Assembly (NCBI GenBank): GCA_030490835.1
Contig: CM059972.1
Coordinates: 55,843,563-55,907,562 of the forward strand
DNA length: 64,000 nt
DNA from: Annona cherimola
Taxonomy: Eukaryota > Streptophyta > Magnoliopsida > Magnoliales > Annonaceae
Reading direction: 5' to 3'
Shown here: one piece after another, positions 30,340 through 41,800 of the stretch
How positions within the stretch are numbered: the stretch's first letter is position 1
Layout: the number at the start of each line of letters is the position of its first letter
Made by a program: the position numbers and the translations under genes
Notes under the pieces: generated by a model
Seen by the model: the letters and a program-made list of their open reading frames with translations, nothing else
What the model was told of the DNA's origin: nothing
Databases searched by the model: none

Positions 30340-32820
30340 TGTGATGCCCCGAACAGAGGTGCCTAGAAGCCTTACTCCGGGATCATTTTGATTGGTAAAC
30401 GTGACTCAGGATTGGTGCCCTGATCACACGGCAAGATTTTTATATATATATATCATCAATACATGGAAAATTTTCATTATTCATCCAACATGAAATATTT
30501 TCTCATATCACAGTTATAACCCAAAACTGTTCCATGAACACTTTCATTGGAATAAAATATTCATTTCCATCTCCAAATTAACATCATTGTCTTTACATAA
30601 ATATGCACATATACAACATTTATATCAAAACTACATAACACTTGGCATGTTGCCTTCATCATCATTTCCTATATGTTGTTGAAAAAGCATGGGTGAGTAA
30701 TAATACTCAGTAACCAAGCCATACATAATTTTTCAATCATTTTTTATGCATTTTATAAAATGTAAATGCAATGCATACATAACATTCATGACATTCCTTT
30801 GGATGCGACGCTAGCTAGACGCCCATCCCATACATGCCCCCATCTCAGGGAGGTCGCCGCCGGCCTGGGCCTATATAAGCGACTTGGTGATAGTGAGGGG
30901 GACATCCGGTCCGCTTACTACCTCAACTAAAGCTTATTCCTCGTGCACATGCTCATTTACATACACATGCCGGCATGATATTTGCAAATCATAAACAATT
31001 TCATAAAAATAATTTAATAAATAATTTAACAAAACAAACTTCAGTTCATGTAAAACAGTTATAGGTATGGTCAACCTTAAATAAATTTCATAAATCAATT
31101 CACAAACAATTTCAAGCATTTTACAAATAATTTACAAAACATATAACTTGCTTACCTTTTCAGTGGGTGTCTTCGACCTTCTCTTTTTCTTTTCCTATTC
31201 AAGGAAAAAAGATATTTCATTTCCTCTATTTAAGCTGCTTTCCATGCATGCTTTGTAATATTTGGGCATTATTTATTTATATGGATATTTTTATCCATAA
31301 ATTCTTCAAAAATTCCATCTTTATATTTAAATATTAATCTCAAATTTTCTCAAAAATCACGCTGTACTGTAGCAAATTACTGTTCACAGAAACGTGGTTA
31401 CTGTTCATGAGTTTCCAAAATTGACATTTTTTTCCAAAAATAAAAAATACCATGACATAGCTCATGCTTTGTACATTATGGAAAAATTCATAAATCTTGA
31501 ATTTATCATTATTTACTTGGCTAAAAAAATCACTTTCTCCATATACTAAAAATCAACATAAATTCACTTAAGTATAATCCTTAATTCCAAAAATTATGAA
31601 ATTAATATATCATCATCCCAACATCATATTAATTCATCCCAAATCATCATTTACCAATTTTGGAGCATTATTTACACATATCATGTGTTATTTTCCTGAA
31701 TGCTCTATCTTCGCTCAAAATTTTTGATGTTTTGACATAATTCCAATTAGGCATTATATCTATACTTATTTTCTCATGTTTTGGCATTATCTAAGCATGG
31801 TTTTACCCTATTTAACATCCAAAAGAAATTTGGGTAGAAATCACTTACCCGAAGTGGAGATATGCCTCTTTTTCTCACACTTTCTCTCTCTAACTTACTT
31901 CTTTCTTTCCTTGGACGTGTGGGATGGTTTGGGGACTTGGAATGGATCAAATGGAGCTTGGATTTGTTGCCCTTGGACGTTATCCCTGCTTCCCTATTTA
32001 TAGGGTTGCATTTTTTAAGAATTTGGAATTTACCCCCTAACTTTGAGGCATTTAATTATAAATTGGTATTTCTTTTTAATTTTTTAAAAAATTCTTTAAG
32101 CCATTGCAGCCCTATTTTTACCTATTTTTTTATTTTTAAAATTAATTAAATTAGGCTAAATTTATCTTAGCCATTGATTAAAGATGATGATGATTATTGA
32201 CCATTGATCTTGGTCAAATTTTCCAGTTGCTCCCCCTGGCACGTCCCTGTAGCAGCAGCCATTGCATTTAATTTTTTAATTTTTAATTATTTATTTAATT
32301 TAAAAAGTCAAAGTAGAATTTATTAAAAAGTTAGCTACTTTTTTATCTTGTTTTGACGTTCCATCTTGACCTTTGATTTGTGATTTTCATCACATCTTAA
32401 CCTATTCATCATGTCCATCATGAATTTTTAACCATCTATAAAAAAATTTCATCGAAATCCGATGTCCGGATTGCAAATTATGAATTTTTCTTTATTTTTC
32501 AACTAAAATCCAAAATGGTATTAAAATATCCAAAAGTAATGCTATTTTGTCCTGTAGTGATTAAATCTCTATTTTGTCTTTTTGTGATTAAGTTAATCCA
32601 AGTGATTAACTCTTAATCACGTGTCTTAATTCCCGATTACTATTCATGTTTACTATTAACGTGCACTATTCACGGGGTTAAATTTCCAATTTCATTATAT
32701 CAATCTCCAATACACATATTCATCAATATAATTTATGAATTTTTATTTATCGTAAAAATAATTACAAAAGAATCTATGGTTACAATGTCAAAATGACGCG
32801 TATACGGTCAGAGTTTCACA
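30340..32820 (-). mobile_element. Chromovirus solo LTR B (2,481 bp)
   Basis: The plus strand reads TGTGATGCCCCG...GAGTTTCACA with a 5-bp duplication, tatta, at 30335-30339 and 32821-32825, inside the integrase remnant. No internal coding region is present, so this is most likely a solo LTR from recombination. Compared with the other LTRs it lies on the minus strand. Minus-strand landmarks: a TATA box near 31994-32003 (CTATAAATAG), the hairpin at about 30837-30852 and the CTAGCTAG octamer at 30811-30818. Confidence 0.9.
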
Positions 32821-32825
32821 TATTA

Positions 32826-33763
32826 TAAAGAAATTGTTCATCTTTATGGGGTACCCAAATCAATAGTATCGAATCGAGATACAATTTTTACATCTCGACT
32901 TTAGAAATATTTGCATCATAGTCTAGGAACACAGTTGAAATCAGTACTACATTTCTTTTCCAAATTGATGGGCAAACAGAATGTGTCAATCAAACTGTTA
33001 AAAATATGTTTCTAATATGCACTTTAGAATGAAGGATCATGGGATGAATACTTTTCAATAACTGAGTTTTCCTATAATAATAGTTATCAATCAAGTATAC
33101 AGATGACCCCATTTGAAGCCCTATATAGATGAAGATGTTGAACCCCGTCAAATTGGAATGAGGTAGGAGAAAAGGAAATTAGCACTAGACTTGTCAAAAA
33201 AGAATGATAGAAAAAGTACAAGTGGTTCGCTAATGCATACTTACAGCATAAAGTCGGCAAAATAATTATATAGATTGCAAGCGAAGGGATTTTAATATCA
33301 AAATTGGTGATCATATGTTTATAAAAGTAACACCAATCAAATGGGTCATAAGATTTAGAAAAAAAAGTAAATTAAATCCAAGATATATTAGACCATTTGA
33401 AGTATTAGAAAAGATTGACAATTTGGCCTATAGAGTAGCATAAACTCCAGCCTTAACAACAGTCCATAATATATTTCATACATCAATGCTTAGGAAGTAT
33501 GTAGTAGACCCGCCTAATATCTTGATAGCTAAAGCTTTACCAATCCAAGACCATTTAAATTATGAAAAAAGACCTATTAAAATCCTGGATTACAAGATAC
33601 AGAAGTTTCGAAAGCGAGAAATCGAGCATGTCAAGGTACAATAGAATCGATATTTAAAAAATGAAGCAACATGAGAACTTCTTGAAGAAGTAGAGAAAAA
33701 ATACCCTAAATTATTTGAAATACAATAGGTTTCAGGAAGAAACCTTCTTAAGGAGGGGAGAAT
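32826..33763 (+). pseudogene. Chromovirus integrase C-terminal part and chromodomain
   Basis: The core continues (YKEIVHLYGVPKSIVSNRDT with the second catalytic Asp). Decayed sequence follows around TQLKSVLHFF and a segment with many stops. The C-terminal domain is clear (NPRYIRPFEVLEKIDNLAYR, then VHNIFHTSMLRKYV). The end, YEKRPIKILDYKIQKFRKRE, then ATELLEEVEKKYPKLFE allowing for stops, is the chromodomain that targets such elements to heterochromatin; it identifies the host as a Tekay/Del-like chromovirus. The purine tract AAGGAGGGGAGAA follows at 33750-33762. Confidence 0.88.
33750..33762 (+). promoter_or_regulatory. Polypurine tract of the host chromovirus
   Basis: AAGGAGGGGAGAA lies immediately before the 3' LTR and after the chromodomain remnant, in the expected place and orientation. 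Confidence 0.85.
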
Positions 33764-36011
33764 TATGAAACCCATATCATTAGAGACTTAATATAAAATT
33801 AGTATGTACATAAATGTCATTTATACCTTTAAAGCTTGTACAAAATACATGTTATTAATATAAAGTTATAGAAAAATGTTCATGTTTACAAAAAGACTAA
33901 ATTGCAATTTTAGAAAAGTGAGATTAAATTGTAAATTATAAAGGGATTGAATGGTACATTTGCAAAGAGTAGAGACCAAAAGGGACCTAATTGGAATTTA
34001 AAAACATAAAATTTGAGATATGTAAGAAAAAGAGGGCGAATTATGATTTCATAAAGATAAAATATGAAAATGAATTTTTATAAATTTTTCGGGAAAGAAT
34101 TTAAAAATTCTGAATTGCATCAAATGAAACTGTTTAAATTTATGGACCATTTGGAAAAATAAAAATAAAGAGAAAATTTTGACCGATTAGGGTCCTAATT
34201 AAGGGCTTATATTTACCAACACTATTTTCATTAAATCTAAGAATGTATTACTCAGATTGACATGAGAATTCATGAGAAAGTGTTAAATTATATGCTCTTT
34301 AATCTAGATGGATTAGATTATAAAAATAATTGAATAAAGTACTTAAATTAATTGGGTTTGTTTGCATCAAAAATGTGCCTAAAAGTCCAACCATGCATGG
34401 AAACTCACCTCCAGGAACTTCCCATTCAAAAATTGTATTTTTAGTTAATTATTTATCAAATTAATATCTTGATATATAAGACGGGTTTACGTGAAATTTT
34501 AGGAAAACTCTATTTTAACATACCTTACACTGTAGATGGACTAGATCATAAATATTATGTTTAGAAGATTTTTAAACAAACAGAATTAGATGAGATTTCA
34601 TGAATTAATTTTTAATGCTAATATCTTAACTTGTACTAATTATTTTGATACGAAATTTAAAATGGAAGGTTAAATTAATTTGTTCTATAATATGAATGAG
34701 TGGATTATGAAAAATGATTTAATAAAACATTTATATAATTTTAAGTGATGCATTGGGCAACATGCATACACTTCATTATACATGGTACGTCCCCACCACT
34801 TGGAACATGCATATATATCATTTTAACCATATGGTTCATTTTTTTATTGAATCATTGTATATACAACTCCATTGGAGGTGAGATTTCACGAGTAAGCTTA
34901 AATTAATGTACCATACTTAGTGAATAGATTAGATTATACAAAATATAATTAAAAATGAGTATAAAAAGTAAAATTTGAATGAATTGCATTAGTTTATTTC
35001 AAATGCTTATATTTTAACCAATTTTAATCATTTAAACCTGAAATTTGATATGAACAGCTAATTTTGTACACTTTAAAATTTAGATGGGGTAGATTACAAA
35101 GAAGCTCTTTGGAAAAAATTTTAACAGAATTTTATTTACTAATATTCTATATGCTGCGTACATTTTTTTAAAGATATGAGATAATTGGTTTTTTTTAGAA
35201 AAATAAATGTCGGTCTCTCAGCAAGTACTGAATTAGGCCATGACACAAACTTTGCCACCTATTAAATAACGTGACTAGCAGTAAATAAATATAAAAAAAG
35301 AAAAGAAAATAGTTGGCAGCAAGATAGACATAAATGGTGCGTTGCAAGAATAAATGTCAATCTCTGATTCACGGACGTGAATTGGGTGTAAAAAAAAGAA
35401 TTCTACTTTAATTTACCACTTAAAGAAAGGTATAAATAAGAGCCGAAAGAAAAGCAGTGAAGGAAGGAGAGCAGTGGACGTCTAGCGGCATCCAAAATAG
35501 GAAAAACGGTCTTTTTTTTCTCTTTCAGTAGGCATAGGAATGGAGTAAGCTTTAAAGTCATCTTCTATATTTAATTCCAACATAAGTATGATGCTGAAAC
35601 CTTTCCTGCACGTCCAGATTCATGTTATTTTATATATTAGTAAAATTTCATGTTGTCTTTAGCATAACTACATGTTATTTATATTAATATAGTTTCATTT
35701 ACTAACTTCTGAATAATATATATTTCCTTGATAAAAAAATCTGTATACAATAAATTAAAAAGGACAACTGTTAAAATGAAATATATAAATATATATGCTT
35801 CACTTAAAATAGATAATATATCCAATGTGAGGCATGGATGTTGAATGAAATAAATAACCTAAAATTAATCACAACATAGTAATCTATTAGATATAAAATA
35901 TATATAATGCCAAAAATGTAAGAAAATCCTTTTCACTTATTTAGGAAAAGGAAAAGAAAAGATTGAGGAGACGAGTTGACATTACTGGGTAAGCAAGTAA
36001 TGTCTTGAGAT

Positions 36012-37458
36012 TAGGGGTGCAACTTGGTCTGGGTAGGGGTCTACCCTAGCCTTACCCTATTTTAGACCGGGTCGGTTCTTGGGTTACCCTACCCTGTTTT
36101 TCAAGGTCGGTTCCGATTTCAGTTTCGGTTCTAAATTGGTTTCAAAAGTAATATGTAACCTACTCCATCTACTAATATAAATATGTACAAATAAAATATA
36201 TAAGCAGTTGAGTATGACTCAGCAGTTAATTGGCACAGCTGCCCAGCCACACTATACAATGTGTTACATGCAATGCAACAATCTGTTGCTATCTGTACCA
36301 TGCAATCTATTGGAAATTGACATGGGAATTAGTTTAAATAAATGTACATAAGAAATAAAACATACCCTTTTGCCGTTCCCAGACTGATATGCATTCAAAT
36401 CTCCCATGTGAGGTGCTGCAAGGCCCAACATCTCCATGAAGCCACTACTCTAAGTTCCCATTGTTGAGATACTCATAAACAAGCATCCTCAATAGGGGAA
36501 GTTGAAACCTTGAATCATCAATGCTGCAACGAAAGACGAAGAGAGAAAGAGAGGCAAACAGAGAGACTGAGAGAGAGGGATAGGCCCGGAAAAATCGATC
36601 GAGAGACAGAGAGAGAAAAATAGAGAGAGATCGAGATTGAGAGAAAGACTAAGACAGAGAGATTGATCGAGAGAGAGAAACAGAGATAGAGAGAGATCGA
36701 TCAAGAGAGAGAGAGACAGGGAGATTGAGAGAGAATGAGTGAGAGAGAGAGAGAAAGAGATAGGCAGACAGAGAGTGAGAGAGAAGGCGACACTGGAAGG
36801 GAGGGGCAGGGAAGCATCGACACCAGAAAGGGAGAGAGATGCAGCGACGGATCCCGAAAAAATTGAGAGAAATAGGGAGAATCAGGAGACAGAGCAGCAG
36901 CGATGCGCCGAGGGAGAAGGAGAGGGAGGGAGGGAGGGAGGGAGAGAGAAGAGAGGCGACGCGGGACGGCAGGAGAGGAGAGGGACAAAGCAGCAGCGAT
37001 GCGCCGAGGGAGAGGGAGAGCGAGGGAGGGAAGGAGGGAGAGAGAGGAGAGGCGACGCGGGACGGTGGGAGAGGAGAGGGACAAAGCAGCAGCGATGTTC
37101 CGAGGGAGAGGGAGAGGGAGGGAGGGAGGGAGAGAGAGAGAGAGAGAGAGGAGCAGCGATGTGCCGAATCCCAATTGCTGCCTTGCTGGTCCGGGACGGG
37201 AAGACCGGAGATGGCGAGGGCATCAGCGTTGGAGAACAGGCAGAATTTAGGGCGCAGAGGACACGAGCCCGCAAACCTCATATTATATATATTTATTATA
37301 ATATTATTATATAAATTTGGTTCAGTTCCGGGTACCCGGCTGTTGGAACCGGCCCTACCCAAATCCACCCCGGGTATTTTTTACTTGGAACTGAACCGAC
37401 CCTATTTCGGGTACCCATCGGGTCGACCCATGGGTACCCGACCCAAGTTGCATCCCTA
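36012..37458. mobile_element. Non-autonomous hAT-type element, 1,447 bp, with a purine-rich repeat core
   Basis: Termini TAGGGGTGCAACTTGG and, inverted, TAGGGATGCAACTTGG. A perfect 8-bp duplication, cttgagat, flanks it at 36004-36011 and 37459-37466. Both inner ends carry gggtaccc-type segments in opposite orientation. The core (about 36530-37160) is almost pure GAGA-type purine repeat and includes three copies of a roughly 95-bp unit headed cagcagcgatg(c/t)(g/t)ccgaggg at about 36896, 36990 and 37087. Open frames across the core are low-complexity by-products. No transposase is present. Confidence 0.88.
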
Positions 37459-37778
37459 CTTGAGATTATTTATTTTCAAAATGATTGATTGATTTGCAAT
37501 TCATTTCATTCTAGTATTTTTCAATATTATTTAAGGTTGACTATCCGCTTAATGTAGTTTGGAAAATGTACTTATTAACTAGTTTCTATAGATGATTGTG
37601 CAATTTTTTTAACTTGAAAGAGAGCTAAATGATGAATGTGATTATTTCCTAAAATCATGCTAGCATGTGTGTGATACATAGTACACAAAGGTATAGGTCC
37701 ATTTTAGAGGTGTAAGCGGACCAAAGTTCTCTTCTAATATGACCGAATCGCTAATATAGGCCAAAAGGCCGGCAACAC

Positions 37779-37823
37779 ACTTCCTAAAATAGGAAGTAGA
37801 TGAATTGATGGTCGCCTAGCTAG
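37779..37823 (+). other. Hairpin plus CTAGCTAG module, LTR A copy
   Basis: A perfect 8-bp stem, ACTTCCTA / TAGGAAGT, with a 3-nt loop lies at 37779-37797. Eighteen bases later is the self-complementary CTAGCTAG (37816-37823). The same arrangement occurs in LTRs B, C, D and E. Confidence 0.75.
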
Positions 37824-38253
37824 CATACCATCCAATAAAGGTATAAAGCATGAATGTGGAATATGCCAAATTTTGGACCAAAAATATTTACTTGAATAAA
37901 AATACTTGCTTATTGAGTTTAGTACTCACGTTTTCTTTTTCCCAACCTTAGATTGGTACTGCCAAGCTCAAGAAAAAAATGTCTTAGTTAGAGGCTCTTA
38001 AGATAGTATTATTCTCGTATACTTGGTGTGAATGAATACGTGGTAAGTATACAATATTGCCAAGTTACAAAGACTAGTGATGTGAATGTATATTTTACTA
38101 TTTTGTAAATATGATGTGATTTTAATCACAAGTGTGTGACTGCTTGTAAATTAAAATGAGATTGAATTAAAGACACCGTCGTGTGAATAGGACCACAATC
38201 TTGCTCATAGTTTACCAACTAAGGTTTAGGTGCCTCAGGTTCAGGGCCCCAGA

Positions 38254-38843
38254 TGTACTTATCACATTTGTATTTTCATTAGACACAAGTTCTCATAGAT
38301 TTATAAAGTCATAGAAAGACCTTCTATACATTTTATCATCATTCCAATGAAATTATCATTTTTATGGACTATTGTATTTAACTCTTTTAATCAAAGTTTT
38401 CTCGTTGGAGATGTAAAATTAGAGTGTGGAACACAATGCAAAATATTTCTATGATTTATTATTTGGACTTGGTTAATGGAATTAAATGCTTTAAAAATTC
38501 ACTGGGAGAATTAAATTGAGCATTTATTTTCTAAAACCATGAACACGAATGGGACAATATAACCCCAACCCGAAACGAGAAAGAAACACCACTACATTAT
38601 AGGCATGTTACATCTTAAACCATCGATTAAGGGCTTAACCTATCATGTTTATGATCAAGATAAAATTGTATCTCAAATTAACCACAAACTAGACAATATA
38701 ATTAGAAGGAAAGAAGAAAATGAAAGCTTATTGATAGGAAGCTTCAATGGTATCTTCAACAATTCAAGCAACCTGCAGTCTCACCTCCTCATCTCATGCT
38801 CTTTGCCTTCTCTCGCTCATCAGATCTCAACTCGAGTTTAAGT
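38254..38843. other. Unassigned sequence between the chromovirus and the Sirevirus relic
   Basis: No element ends, domains or repeats were recognised. An open frame at 38605-38841 (78 codons) has no familiar motif. Confidence 0.5.
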
Positions 38844-41800
38844 TGTTGGTTTCGAGTTTGTGTAAAATCCGAAAGGGAAGGAGTGAATTGTGTTGTTTAA
38901 AATTCTTTAGTATTTTAAATCTTTAAACCCTTATAATTTAGTCCCTTTGAATGAAAACATGGAGAGTAAGATAAAGAGAAAAAGAAAGATGAAAATATCA
39001 CACACAAAATTATAGTAGTCCGAGAGAACTTTTCTTACTCTACTCTTCTAAGAACATACTCCCTTATATCTTAGGTTACACTATTTCAACAAGAGTACAA
39101 CTAAAGCTCTTTGTTTTTTACATTGTAGCTGTAGTGGGCCTTTATAACAATAGCACAAGTAGACGACAAGTTCCACTCCAACCATACACTACATGCCTTA
39201 ACTTGGCCTTGGTCTCCAACACCAAGCCAAGTATCAATACAACAATCATAGAGTAAACTAAAATGAATATACACTTTATAGGTCATGTAAAGAAGTTTAG
39301 GTGCTTGAGAAGACTTAGAGAAGTTGATGATGATGAAGACTTGTAGCTCTTGCAGTGGAAAATACGAGTCTCTCTCTTTGGAACACTTTAATTCTTAACA
39401 ATTTCTTGAAGAAAGAAATGTGTATGCTCAGTGAATGCTCTAGCTAATCCTCATAGCTCCTCTTGATGTGCCTTAAATAGATGCGGAGTTATTTTGAAAG
39501 TTGGAGGGTAGGTGACGTGCATTAAATGCACTAACATTCAAATTTTTTCGACCGTTAAGAGCGAAATCGCATTTGGAGTCGACTTCGGATGCAACTTCAC
39601 TCAAGTTGAAGACTGGAGTTGGCTTAGGGTGTAACTTTAATCTTCACCTTTCCTTCTCAAAAGATTTTCTCCTTGTGTCCTTCATTAAGTCTTATTCTTA
39701 GGTCGACTTAGTTTAGGATTGTAGCGGCCCTAACCCGAGGTGTCACAACCTGAGCCTTACTCCTAGATTGTTATTAAGTGGTAAATGTGAAACAAGATTG
39801 CTGCTCAGATCACGCGGCGGGATTTTTGAATCCATTTCATTTAGCAGATTTTTTTTTTCCATTTCCTTCATCATTTTTCAAGCAACATATACTTGAAGTT
39901 AACTATGCATATCATTCTCACCATTCATTTCATAAGCCAACATATATATATATATATATTTGTAATATATCAACTTGTTTACATAAATCATGAACATTCA
40001 TAACCTAATATCTTGATAATCAACACAAGCATTCAATCATTCTCTAAACATATCAATTCTTACATGATAACTAACAATTTATTGATACATTAAGAATACC
40101 AGTCATTCTTCCCTTCAATTTATTAGGTCTTTTCTCCTTTTGAGCTTCCTTGAACCTGTCTAAGGTTGGAAAAACAAAACGTGAGTGATAAACTCAGTAA
40201 GCAAGCATTTTGCATTTTCATATAAATGCATTTCTCGCCGTTCGGTAGGAGACACTTAACAAGCGATCAACTACCAATAGGAAGAAATCTTTCATGAAAA
40301 CCTTTCATATAAACCCTTCATGAAAACCTTTCATTTAAATATTTCATAAAACCTTTCATATAAACCTTTCATAAAACCTTTAATAAAACTTTTTTTTCAT
40401 TAGGACAATTGTATGTCCAAGAACATTTTCATGTATAACTTTTTATACAAGGACAATTATATGTTCTAAAATATTTTCATATAGACCATTTTATATGACG
40501 ATAATTGTATGTCCTCAAGCATTTTCATATAAACCTTTTTATATGATGACAATTGTATGTCCTCATACATTTTCATAAAAACCCTTTTTCATATCTCAAA
40601 TTTTAGGCTTTTCAAAAGCAACACATATGCATATAAACTTTTTTATCTATGTGGAAATTGTCATATCCTAAAATAGCTTTAAGTAAACATTATTTTTGTG
40701 GCCATTGTTATGTCCTAAAATATTCTCGTGTCCCCATTTTTGGGCTTTTACAACCAAAACATATGCATATATGTCTCCAACCCTTTAGTAGGTGACACTT
40801 ACCAAATGATCATCCTTCTATAGAAAAGAAACCATCTATGTGACAACACCGCTAGCTAAGTAGTCGTCCATGATCCTGCTCCCATTTTAGGGAGGGCGCC
40901 ATCGGCCTCCATCCTTCCCTTAGACACTCGGCCACAGGTAGAGGTGGGCCCTGGTTTGCAACCGCCCCTACTATGGACATAATATATGATCCTTGTGCAC
41001 ACTCGTTTATATTGGCATTATCATGCAAGTATGAATTCATAAAATTAGCACAGTCATCAAACTGTGCCATTTTTAAATCAAACTTGATATAACATAATCC
41101 ATTGCAGTACTCAGACTGAGCCCTTCTCAAATTGAGATCCGGGAATAATTATCTTAAAAATAAAACTTTTTCATAAACCGTTTTTAAATCATAATGCTAG
41201 GATGACTACCCTTAAAGAAATTTAGAAATATTTTAGTAAATTAATTTTATAAAACATGCGTAGTATTTGAGAAAATAATATTTTTTTCAGAACTTTGCTT
41301 ATTTGTTGGTAACCAATTTTAGAATCATCTCGATAAATCAATTTCAAAATATTTCAATTTTCCTATAAAAATTTGTATTTCCATTTCTGGACTTTTCATG
41401 ATCAAAGGATATTCAAATGCATTATATCATTTATCCACGCTGACATCTAATACCCTATTCACAAGACACTTTTATCATTCTTATATAAAGATGAGTTTGT
41501 ATAATCCTTTGTGCACTATTTTAATAACCAAAAATTAAATCATTTTATACAATCAATTTAGTGAGTGGGTCATCCTTAAAGCTTTTTGAAAACATCAATA
41601 CAAAATATTTTCAAAGTACTTCGACTTTCAAAGAGGCTTAAAACATTTCAATAAACTATTTCAAAGCATCTAATTAAACCATTTTATAACATTTAATAAA
41701 CTATTTTAAAAGCCTTATTTATTTACAAATACCATTATATGAAGAATTACATTTTTTCTCACAAAACCCCCTTTAGGAATAGAATTCCCAAACCTTATTT

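Larger units (their letters stand above)
7870..38253 (+). mobile_element. Old Tekay/Del-like chromovirus (Ty3/gypsy), 5' truncated and split by insertions
   Basis: Coding remnants occur in the order gag, protease, RT, RNase H, integrase, chromodomain, then a purine tract and a 3' LTR, all on the plus strand. The element is interrupted by Sirevirus 1 (10309-29600, duplication caaag), a solo LTR (30340-32820, duplication tatta) and a hAT-type element within its 3' LTR (36012-37458, duplication cttgagat). Removing these restores continuous homology, for example NMRQ joined to RRxLELLKDYDLNI. No 5' LTR was found on the left. Every coding part carries stops, frameshifts or active-site losses, so this is the oldest layer of the nest. 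Confidence 0.88.
33764..38253 (+). repeat. 3' LTR (A) of the host chromovirus, about 3.0 kb without the hAT-type insertion
   Basis: It begins TATGAAACCC, where the related LTRs have TGTGAAACCC, so the terminal TG has mutated to TA. It ends GTGCCTCAGGTTCAGGG then CCCCAGA, matching the ends of LTRs B-E. Inside are several diverged copies of a segment with gatggattagattataa (34300-35100), a TATA box TATAAATAAG at 35431-35440, a purine-rich leader, the hAT-type element, then the hairpin and CTAGCTAG module at 37779-37823. Confidence 0.82.

Noticed and set aside
36649..37492. Long overlapping frames on both strands in the hAT-type element
   Set aside because: Low-complexity Ser/Leu or Arg/Glu/Gly products of the purine repeat, with no domain.
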